From Strigamia acuminata (Eukaryota; Arthropoda; Chilopoda; Geophilomorpha; Linotaeniidae): DNA of 64,000 nucleotides. This document shows positions 56,390-64,000 of this stretch, piece by piece (the stretch's first letter is position 1; each line of letters opens with the position of its first letter). The position numbers and the translations under genes are program-made. The stretch is from NCBI GenBank assembly GCA_949358305.1, contig OX442321.1:4365605-4429604 (forward strand). The letters run 5' to 3'. The notes under the pieces are model-generated. The model was not told the origin of the DNA. It made no database searches and was given only the letters and a program-made list of their open reading frames with translations.

Positions 56390-56453
56390 GGCTCAACGAG
56401 TAATCCTAGTTGTTTATGTGGATGACATTGTAATATTTGGAAAGACCGTATAG
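56390..56453 (+). mobile_element. Reverse-transcriptase palm-motif scrap (YVDD box)
   Basis: The frame reads RVILVVYVDDIVIFGKTV then TAG. VYVDDIVIFGK is the catalytic YxDD motif and flank of retroelement reverse transcriptases, most like LTR-retrotransposon (copia-type) sequences. Nothing of the rest of the domain is visible upstream, where an (AAT)n stretch lies, or downstream. It is either a tiny remnant of a decayed retroelement or chance. Confidence 0.45.
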
Positions 56454-56485
56454 GGCCAAGCTGTAGAACCAATTTGACTTGGTAG

Positions 56486-56906
56486 TAGGCATGTGCGATG
56501 ACTCTTTGAAGCGAATGCGAATGCGATATTGCAGTTTGGCGATATTTTTGCAACATATTGCATGTGCGAGATATCGCATAGAATAAGCGGTGTAATCGCA
56601 ATATCGCAAGAACCATCCTCTGCTACCACTTTAATATCGCAAGAACCATCCTCTGCTACCACTTTAATATCGCAAGAACCATCCTCTGCTACCACTTTAA
56701 TATCGCAAGAACCATCCTCTGCTACCACTTTAATATCGCAAGAACCATCCTCTGCTACCACTTTAATATCGCAAGATATTGCAATATATTCGCAAGTCGT
56801 TTGGTAAATCACATATATCGCAACCGACAGCTACTGACTAACGTAACTGCGATATTACACCAAAAAATAATCGCATTGCGATATATCGCAAATTCGCACG
56901 GGCCTA
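56486..56906. mobile_element. hAT-like MITE with internal 33-bp tandem repeat
   Basis: Ends taggcatgtgcgat on the left and inverted attcgcacgggccta on the right. The flanks cttggtag (56478-56485) and cccggtag (56907-56914) agree at 6 of 8 positions, fitting an 8-bp duplication. The interior is dense in atcgca / tgcgat words in both orientations. Five copies of a 33-bp unit (56602-56766) lie within it. The terminal sequence and duplication length suit hAT. Confidence 0.78.
56602..56766. repeat. 33-bp tandem repeat, 5 identical copies
   Basis: Unit tatcgcaagaaccatcctct plus gctaccactttaa, five virtually identical copies inside the hAT-like MITE. As 33 is a multiple of three, it creates repeating-peptide frames on both strands; these are not taken as genes. 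Identity between copies implies recent expansion. Confidence 0.9.
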
Positions 56907-58497
56907 CCCGGTAGAGTAAAGCGATATTTCCATCGTTTGTTAACATTTCTAACGCGCAGAACAAGCGAAAGGTGAAATGTACACGTGACTTCATCGCACC
57001 TTAGGGGTATGCGGAGTCGGTGTCCTTTAAAGTGAGTCGCGCATGCGTATATAAACGAAAGAGTGCTGATGGGAAAAGCCAATTGAATTTGAGAGAGACC
57101 GAACTGGGACCGCCCAACCCGCCTCTTCGTTAGGCCTAATTGAATGAAAAGGCTTGCCAAACCTCCCCCCCACCTCCCCCCCTTCCATCCGCACTTCCCC
57201 TTTTTCCATCGCCCACACCACCCCCTACTTTGAATGTGAGTGATGATAAAATGGATACACTTTGTGGGTGTCCCTAAAGTGATACCCGAAACGTTGCCTT
57301 TCTCTTCTCTCGCTCTTGCACCCTCCATTGTATTTTATCCACTCCCACTCGAAATAATTAAAGGACCCCCGTGAGTCAATCTGATAGTGGATAATGATGA
57401 CCAAAACTAGACTCCCTTAATTAATATAAAGTTCCCGTGCTCCCCCCTTGTGTTTGCGCTTTTTCCACAGCAATCTAGAGTGTTTGTTGTTGTTATTGCC
57501 ACACCGGCAACGTTATCCTTATCCTAAATGACTTGGTTGAGCCGTAGAAGTGTATGTAGTCTATTAAATAAATAGGAATGGGAAGCGGCATTCACAAAGT
57601 CGTGTTTTAGGTGTTTGTGTTTTGGTTTTGTGGTGTCAATTCGACGACTAGCGGAAGCGTTTTCGGAGATTTGGTGTTTTCAAGATGGTTAAGCCTAATC
57701 TGTGTGTTTCTCTTGTTGTCAATGCATTGTTTTGTAGTTTATTCAGGTTTTAATTTAAGTAGGAAGATTTTGGACCGTTTAAAATTATATTTATGAGTGG
57801 TTGGGTAAGTCCGGAGCTGTATTCTAACTCACTACAAGGTTGGCTTTTCTCCCATTGGTCGAGACTCATTACTTCTGACTATAGCCTGTGTACTACCACA
57901 AGGAAAAGTAGTTTTGTTTGTTTTTTCATTTTTGTGATTATTATAATGATTAAAATGATATAATTTTAATTGCCTGGCAGGGTCTTTCAGAGGCCGTGCT
58001 ATTTTTACCGTGCAACTTAGGGTGAAAACGAGATTTTAACACGAGAATCTCGTGTTAAATCTCGTGCTATACGCTTTATTGGACGTGCCTAATGTTGCTA
58101 CAACTGTACGATTCAGGTGAGAATGGTAAACGGGTTTAATTTTGTCAAAATTTTCCACTAGAGTGCACGTTTGGATGTTCCAAGTCAGGAGTCAGTGAAA
58201 TACGATCTCGCAGAAAAGTCTCTCGGGCTCCTTTCCAACCATAATTACGCATGGCTGTCACTTTTATTATTTCGTTTCCCCATTTTTTTTTTCTTTCTCG
58301 AAGAATAAGTTATTTGTGATGACGCCAATAAACTATTCACGTGCAAATAAATTTAACCTCTAAAAAAAAAGATGGAACTGGGACAGACCAGTTTGTTCCT
58401 TTAATTTAATCTCATCCCGCCGCCATATTGTAATTGCACTTTGTAAAAAAAAAAAAAATGGAGAGGAAAAAATATTTTTTTTTGTTTTTGTTTTTAC

Positions 58498-58730
58498 CTT
58501 GAGTTTCGTCTCTCTTCCTTTTCGGTCCATTCGGATCTGCAGCATTGGCGATTCCCAGAATTCCATTGATGGAATAAGATGGCCTCTGCAGCACTTGAGA
58601 TGCGTCGTGGGCGGGCGGCGCATGCGTGATCACAGACGTCGTGTTGGCCACAGAAGTAATGGCAGGTGGTGTGTCGTTATGCGGCGTATGTGCCAGTTTG
58701 GCCTTTTCTGCAGCTTTATTACGTACAATC
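58498..58730 (-). CDS. Pax2/5/8: Pax2/5/8 exon: end of paired domain, octapeptide, NLS
   Basis: A 233-nt exon after the acceptor tcctag, entered at phase 2 and left at phase 1 at G|gtaaaa. It begins IVRNKAAEKAKLA, completing the C-terminal end of the paired domain. After a Thr/Ala/Pro linker it carries YSINGILGI, the octapeptide (eh1-like) motif that recruits Groucho/TLE co-repressors in Pax2/5/8. KRKRDETQ closes the exon, a nuclear-localisation-type basic cluster matching EKRKRDE of vertebrate PAX2. The octapeptide plus the absence of a full homeodomain separates Pax2/5/8 from Pax6 and Pax3/7. This is the diagnostic exon of the gene. Confidence 0.97.
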
Positions 58731-58737
58731 CTAGGAA

Positions 58738-58990
58738 AAATTTTGGAAAAATTATTTTAAAAACTATTTTTAAAAAATTTGGAAAAATTTAATTTTTTTA
58801 AAAAAAATTTTTTTTTGATAGGGCACTTCCGGTTTTTTAAATTTTTTTTATTGTATAATTTTATTGCATTATTTTGTACACAAAATTTTTTTAAAAAATT
58901 TTTAAAAAATTTTGGAAAAATTAAATTATTTAAAAAAAATTTTTTTTAATAGGGTACTTCCGGTTTTTTAAATTTTTTTTTATTGTGTTA
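58738..58990. repeat. ~125-bp tandem duplication
   Basis: Two copies of a block ending in gggcacttccggttttttaa / gggtacttccggttttttaa plus atttttttttattgt, preceded by tttggaaaaatt and T/A runs. CTTCCGG is an ETS-type core, present once per copy. It lies directly upstream of the octapeptide exon acceptor (intron side). Confidence 0.75.
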
Positions 58991-59673
58991 TTTTATTTTA
59001 TTATTATTTTCAAGTGTTTCTAATCAGTCGTTTCCCACCTGTGCTTTGATTGCAAAGCAAACAGACAATTTTGATGGTGTAAACAAGGCACTTAATTGAT
59101 GATAATCAAGTGCGAGTCTGTTCCGAGTGAAATTCCGTGGAAACCGGGTTTGCAATGTTTAAAAAAAAAAAAAATGGAAGTCGAGTGGGGGCCGCGAACG
59201 AATGGTTGGCGTGGGTTAAATAAAAACAAATTAAAGTTGCACATAGGAGACGGGGGGAATTTGTTTGTAAATGGAGGGTTTGTTTTTAATCAAGCTAGCG
59301 AAGACAGGTGAGGGAGTCGACGCGCCCAGGTAATGGCACCCCAGGTAAATGCGACGAATCCCCCATCCAATAAATATTCATCCAACGTGGGAATTGTGAC
59401 GACACCCGACGAAAATAAACCCCTCCCCTCCCCCCCCCCCCCCCCCTCCAAAAAAAAACAAAAACAATAAATTAATTTTTTTTACTTAAAAAACACAACA
59501 CAGAAATTCTATTTGCTTTCACGAGAACATAATACATTTTTGCATTGCTTAAATGACTTAAATCTTCAAGTTAAGCTTAACGGTTATAAAATGATCTCGT
59601 TTTGATATTTCAAGTATTAAAGACGAAGATTCCAAACTTCGTGAACATGATTTTCATTATTTTATACTTTTTA

Positions 59674-59996
59674 GACAATAGTGTTGTATTTAAAAGCAGA
59701 TTACTAGAAAACTATACATCCTACAGTGGCGTATTTATGCTCAATTTAGATCTAAATTACGTCTCTTTTAAGAATATTTTCATTTATTTTAGTGAGAGCT
59801 TTCCTGCAATGCCAAAACGGCTTCAAACATCGATGTGCTTTTAGACATTAGTGTTTTATTCATACGTAGATTATTAGAAAACTATACATCTTACAGTGGC
59901 GTATTTATGCTCAATCTAGACCTAAATTACGTCTCTTTTAAGAATATTTTCATTTATTTTAGTGAGAGCTTCCCAGCAATGCCAAAACGCCTTCAA
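59674..59996. repeat. 170-bp tandem duplication
   Basis: Two copies about 170 bp apart share gaaaactatacatcctacag, tggcgtatttatgctcaatt, ttacgtctcttttaagaata and gagctttcctgcaatgccaa at about 93 percent by eye. Both copies keep the same open frame (ENYTSYSGVFMLNLDLNY), but no family is recognised and the intron context argues against coding. Confidence 0.85.
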
Positions 59997-60661
59997 AAAA
60001 TAAAATATATATTTTTTGAACCACATGGATGAACCGTCTCCAATTGGGGGGGTTGGGGGGGGGGACTACCAACATTTTTTTTTTATTTTGTTACTCCTTT
60101 TTGTATCGCTATACACTTCCCATGGTTTGGATTGCTCAGCGTACCACAGGGGTCGCCACAGAAATTTTTTTCAAGTTGCCATGAGCACAGCATGGTGGGG
60201 GAGACATGGCAAGATTAGGAAACCCCAACATCCTGCCGACATTTGTTGTGTTTTTTGAATAATGCCGGTTGAAATGCAAGTGCAACGAAGGTGGGAACGC
60301 GTTTATTTGACATGCATCTCACTCGTGGCGTACTGGCGTTCGAGACTTGTAGGTGAGATAAAAGGAAGGCGTCTGCACGGATATATTTTGTATGTGGTAT
60401 ACACAGAGTGGGGCTTGGGGGGGGACGGGGGGAGGGTTGTTTTGTGTGTGCAACTCGCTTTTTCATTTGATACTAACTTGTATTGGAGGAGCGGTTAAGT
60501 GCACCACAACGCGGTTGCTATGGAAACGGAAGACGAGCAGCATCTTTATGTTCCGTCTCCAATTGGGAACTTTTTTTAAGGTTGGGCTGGCGTTGGCGCC
60601 CGGTTTTATGCAGGGATTGATTTGTTGGGGGTTTTTATTTATTTTTATTTATTTTTTTTAC

Positions 60662-60859
60662 CTGTTGATGGAGCTGACACTGGGAATGTTATCCTGGTCG
60701 CAAATTCCATCTGATAGCAGTCTGTCTCGTATTTCCCAGGCAAACATGGTAGGGTTTTGTTTCTTGTAGTTGGCAATCGCGTCCACCACTTTGGGGGTGG
60801 CAACTTTAGGTTTTGATCCGCCAATAACTCCAGGCTTGATGGAACCCGTCTCGTAATAC
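60662..60859 (-). CDS. Pax2/5/8: Pax2/5/8 exon: C-terminal half of the paired domain
   Basis: A 198-nt exon. The acceptor tttccag precedes G, the third base of the Arg codon at the conserved G|RYYETG junction. The donor is AG|gtaaaa. It encodes [20 protein letters not shown], then [20 protein letters not shown] and [20 protein letters not shown] up to SSIN. This is the end of the PAI subdomain, the linker ([12 protein letters not shown]) and most of the RED subdomain of a Pax2/5/8-class paired domain, near-identical to vertebrate PAX2/5. The DNA-binding surface appears intact, with no frame disruption. The N-terminal half of the paired domain must come from an exon beyond the right end. Confidence 0.97.
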
Positions 60860-61009
60860 CTGGAAAGAGATTGTTTTATTTTATTTTGGGGTTTTGGTTT
60901 TTGGGGTTTTTGGGTTTGGTTTTGTGTGGTTTTGTGTGGAGTCACGAAGCGTGGTGATGTTGTGGAGATTTGTGTGGGGTTTTTTGTTTGTTTTGTGTGA
61001 AATAAAAGT

Positions 61010-61400
61010 GAAATTGTACGAAATAGTTAAGAAAAATCATCAAAATCTTGTGAAATAAGCATAAAATTTGTGAAATTTGTTCAAAATAGGCGAGAAATCG
61101 TCGGATTTTTACCAAATTAGCCAAAAGAATCATCAAAATTTTGCGAAATAATTCCAAAAGTTATCAATATTTTATAAAATAACCCAAAAAATTATCAAAA
61201 TCCTATAAAATACCCCAAAAATTTATCAAAATCCTATAAAATAACCCGAAAAATTATCAAAATCCTATAAAATAATCCTAAAAATTATCAAAATCCTATA
61301 AAACCACAAAATATTATCAAATCAAACAAAAAATCATCAGAATCATACCAAAAAAAAACCCCAAAAATCATCAAATTCCGACCTAATAATCCAAAAAAAT
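61010..61400. repeat. 31-bp minisatellite (aaaatcctataaaataaccc), block 1
   Basis: Units aaaatcctataaaataaccc + gaaaaattatc, 31 bp, best at 61160-61300. Same family as 62470-62960 (cctataaaacagtcccaaaa). Confidence 0.85.
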
Positions 61401-62469
61401 AACCACCAAACTACTAACGCATCGCAATAACCCTCGAAAAAATCCTCCACTCATTTTCCCATTCACATTTCACGCATCTACTCCATCCAACACACACGAA
61501 CGACGGCCCCTCGCGATGCCTTTTTATTCCTACAGTTTCCAGTGATGACAGGTCGGGGCTACTGCGACTGATGAATGTGTGGGTGGATCGAGTTACCTAA
61601 GGGACGCCGCGGGAGAGCAAAAGAGAGGCTGCTTTGAAAACGACTCACCATTTTTCTCCTTCCTCCATTTTGTCGCGCACTTTGAATCTCAAACGCACAA
61701 TTCCTCCCTCCGCACGACAAATGCAGACGCTACACACATGCTCGCGTTGCATCTTCCCCGCCCCGTGTTTACTGCTCCACTTTCCCAATTTCGCTGATAA
61801 TGCACGTGTCAAATTTTATTCGCGTAATTATCTCAACTGTCCGATGAGATTAGGCGTCCCCCTCGGGTGCGCGAGGGGCAAAAATTGGGAAACAAATCCC
61901 CGCAGATCGAGACGGGGACGCCATTTCATCTTTTATACACTCAACGGCGTCGAGTGGTTTTGCTCGTATTAATGCAATCGAATGCGCGACACGTGTTTTC
62001 ACGGGTCCCCCTCGTTATTCGAATGTGCGATGTCGATTATGGTAATAAGGGGGTGCGTTGCAGCGTCGGGTTGACCTTTTTCGGGGGGTTTTGTGAATTA
62101 TGAATGCACACCTGTTCCGTTTCGCGGGGGTGACACTAATTTGGGGTGTGATATAATCAGATGCACCCAATCAGAATGTAATCACGTCGAAATGACCCGT
62201 CTTTGGGGGATACTGCTACCACGCCCTTGATTCGTGTGTGTATGTGTGTGTGTGCATCAATATTCACGCCCCCGCAACATGGCGTTTGATTCCGTGATTG
62301 TTTTTTTTTTTTTTTGGGATTTTTCCCTTGGTGGTTTGGATGGGGAGAAAGGCGAATGTTAAAATTAGAAAATGGTGGTGGGTTTTGTGTTTGGGAAATG
62401 GAGGGAAATGTCAAAATGAGAATTGTGATTAAAATATTATCAAATGTTGTAAAATAAAAGGTGGATTTG

Positions 62470-62960
62470 GCGAAATGACAATAAAAAATGATGTAAATTG
62501 TAGAAAATTAGGAAAAAAATCATCTAAAACCTACGAAATAAGCAAAATAAGCATCAAAATCGTATCAAAAAATGCCAAAAATTATCTAAATCCTATAAAA
62601 CAGTCCCAAAAATCAACAAAATCCTATAAAACAGTCCCAAAAATTATCAAAATCCTACAAAACAGTCTCAAAAAGCATCAAAATCCTATAAAACAGTCCC
62701 AAAAATCATCAAAATTATACAAAACAACCCTAAAAATCATCAAAATCCTACAAAAAGCCCCAAAAACGATCAAAATCCTTCAAAACAACCCTAAAAATCA
62801 TCAAAATCCTACAAAAATGCCCCAAAAATCACCAAAATCATCCAAAATCAACCCCAAAATCATCAAAATGATCAAAATTTTCACCAACAACCCCCAAAAT
62901 AACCAAATTCTATACCAATTCCCCAAAATCCAACCAAACCCGAAAATCCCAAAACCACTC
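62470..62960. repeat. 31-bp minisatellite (cctataaaacagtcccaaaa), block 2
   Basis: Units caaaatcctataaaacagtc + ccaaaaatcat. It creates a 163-codon Lys/Asn/Ile/Gln-rich open frame on the + strand that is a repeat artefact. It is separated by about 1.1 kb of unique sequence from block 1 and shares its unit. Confidence 0.87.
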
Positions 62961-63639
62961 AAATAAATTCTAGTAAGGAAATGACTCCAACTTTAACAAT
63001 ACGAAAACCACAACCAAAAAAAAAAAAAGGTCGTAAAAATTGCAAATGTTGACTCATTTGTTTCGACTCGTAATTTTTATCTTCAATTAGGTCAAAGTAA
63101 ATGTGCATGACCTGAAAAGTACGTTTTCTACCTTATAATTTGATCCACTAACGCCTTTTTCCTACTTGATATTACCATGGTGATTTAGTATAAACGATCA
63201 GAATTTCAGAGCCGATATTAAATCAAATTACTAGTGTGCGGTGATGATACGTTACGGAAATTTGTGGGGTGTTAACGTTTGTACGTACTCGGAAAAAGGC
63301 AAACAAGTTAAAGGAAAATAAATAAAAAGGGCGCGGACGTAATGTCATGTGTTTACCTTTAACGGATTGCGCAGTGCCGAATTTGATTATACTTTTTTAA
63401 TGCTTTTATTATGCGAGGAAAATGCTTTCTTCTTCGTGTAGGAACGCGGGCGTTTTAGGTTTGGTGTTTGTGTTGGTTTTGGGTTAGTGGTGAGATGAAT
63501 TATTGTTTTGTGTGAATAAATACGTTTGGTTTTAATTCGGGGTGGAAATGGTGGATATTGTGCGCGGTTTGTGATGTTTTAGTGTCAATTTGGTCTTTTG
63601 TCGGGAAAAAGTGGAGTTTGGGGTTGTTTTTCGTGTGAA

Positions 63640-63990
63640 AGACGCTTGGAACGCGATTTTGCAGTGGAAATGAAGTGGAAACGGGTTTGGAAAGCGTTTT
63701 AAGCGTGTTTGGGCGATTTGAAAAATTTTAAAACGTATTTTTTGATTTGGAAACGGAGCAAAAACTGCGGAAACGAAGTTGAAACGTGTTTTTTAAGCAT
63801 GTTTTTGGAATAAAACGTTCTTAAAACGCGTTTCGAATTTGTTATTTCCAATAAAATTGAGTCAAAACATGTTTAAAACGAGTATCCGATTTGTTTTCGC
63901 ATTTAAAAATGCTTGAAACGCAGTTAGAACGCGTTTATTAAGTGAAAAAACATGTTTAAGACGCGTTTTCACTACATTTCTGACTAAAAA
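63640..63990. repeat. Degenerate repeat (aaaacgcgttt / gaaacgtgttt)
   Basis: Words ttaaaacgcgttt, gtggaaacgggtttgg and cgtgtttttaagcatgttt recur without a strict period to the window end. The content resembles the 41165-41460 array (aaaacgtg, aacgcgtttt). Confidence 0.6.
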
Positions 63991-64000
63991 CATTTCCCCC

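Larger units (their letters stand above)
53522..58497 (-). other. Pax2/5/8 intron, ~5.0 kb
   Basis: Runs from gtaaaaa after the octapeptide exon to ctcgcag. It contains a GC- and CpG-rich patch (53630-53720, e.g. gagcgcgctgcgcgtgcgcg), a foldback (54586), a 90-bp-class array (55430), an RT scrap (56390) and an hAT-like MITE (56486). No homeodomain-remnant exon was recognised. The parts 56920-58400 hold no recognisable gene. Confidence 0.7.
58731..60661 (-). other. Pax2/5/8 intron, 1.9 kb
   Basis: Phase-2 intron (AG|gtaaaa ... cctag). It contains a duplicated 125-bp block (58738-58990), a 170-bp duplication (59674-59996), a C-run (59430-59446) and T/G-rich filler. No exon seen. Confidence 0.75.
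60860..64000 (-). other. Pax2/5/8 intron (continues past window)
   Basis: The region upstream (on the - strand) of the paired-domain exon was read for the GGVNQLGGVF and RPCDISRQLR segments and neither was found, so the preceding exon lies outside. It contains arrays at 61010, 62470 and 63640, and GC-richer unique sequence at 61480-62320 with no recognisable gene. Confidence 0.7.

Noticed and set aside
56414-56812. Frames encoding an 11-residue repeated peptide (CDIKVVAEDGS / SQEPSSATTLI)
   Set aside because: The 33-bp DNA repeat within an hAT-like MITE explains them; both strands are open at once.
62475-62966. 163-codon Lys/Asn/Gln-rich frame on the + strand
   Set aside because: Low-complexity translation of the 31-bp minisatellite; no family resemblance.
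60860-64000. Exon for the N-terminal half of the Pax paired domain
   Set aside because: Searched on the - strand for the conserved GGVNQLGG and RPCDISRQ segments and found nothing; it is assumed to lie beyond the window.

Overview
The window is a piece of an AT-rich animal nuclear genome. It contains spliced genes with long introns, GT-AG and one GC-AG junctions, many non-autonomous DNA transposons and a very large amount of intronic minisatellite DNA. Two genes can be read exon by exon, and both are metazoan-specific regulators, so the source is a metazoan. The Pax sequence just after the paired domain (INRIVRNKAAEKAK) is of the invertebrate Pax2/5/8 (shaven) kind. A bilaterian invertebrate is most likely, but the phylum cannot be settled from this window alone.

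Layout. Positions 1 to about 38,390 on the + strand hold the 3' part of a MELK-type protein kinase gene. Its N-terminal kinase exons lie before the window. Five coding exons (1158-1314, 1866-1959, 5156-5333, 25009-25112, 36592-36769) join in frame to give 236 codons plus a stop. They cover the TP-rich linker and the complete C-terminal KA1 domain. A probable 3'UTR intron (36794-38280) and a terminal non-coding exon with AATAAA signals follow.

Positions 48,775 to beyond the right end on the - strand hold the 3' part of a Pax2/5/8 transcription factor gene. Eight exons (60662-60859, 58498-58730, 53430-53521, 51746-52007, 51488-51595, 50044-50184, 49748-49873, 48775-48884) join in frame. They encode the C-terminal half of the paired domain, the octapeptide, a basic nuclear-localisation stretch and the C-terminal activation region. 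The N-terminal paired-domain exon was not found and should lie beyond 64,000. The two genes converge tail to tail, separated by about 10.4 kb (38.4-48.8 kb) that holds a roughly 1.7 kb satellite with 31-bp monomers and other repeats but no recognisable gene.

Introns and spacer hold many tandem arrays whose unit lengths cluster near 10, 20-21, 30-31, 41 and 52 bp, close to multiples of the DNA helical turn, with A/T tracts recurring about once per turn. They also hold a family of four pogo/Tigger-like MITEs (TA target, ends CAGTCGA...TATAACGAA), several hAT-like MITEs with 8-bp target duplications, long foldback elements, a 5'-truncated LINE 3' end, a reverse-transcriptase palm-motif scrap, a degenerate tRNA-like sequence and several dispersed repeat pairs. 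The two genes have no evident pathway connection: MELK is a cell-cycle/progenitor kinase and Pax2/5/8 a developmental transcription factor. No operon, CRISPR array, rRNA or intact tRNA gene is present. I did not find a convincing new biological system. The best candidates for a second look are the helical-turn minisatellites, the nested insertions and the architecture of the two genes.
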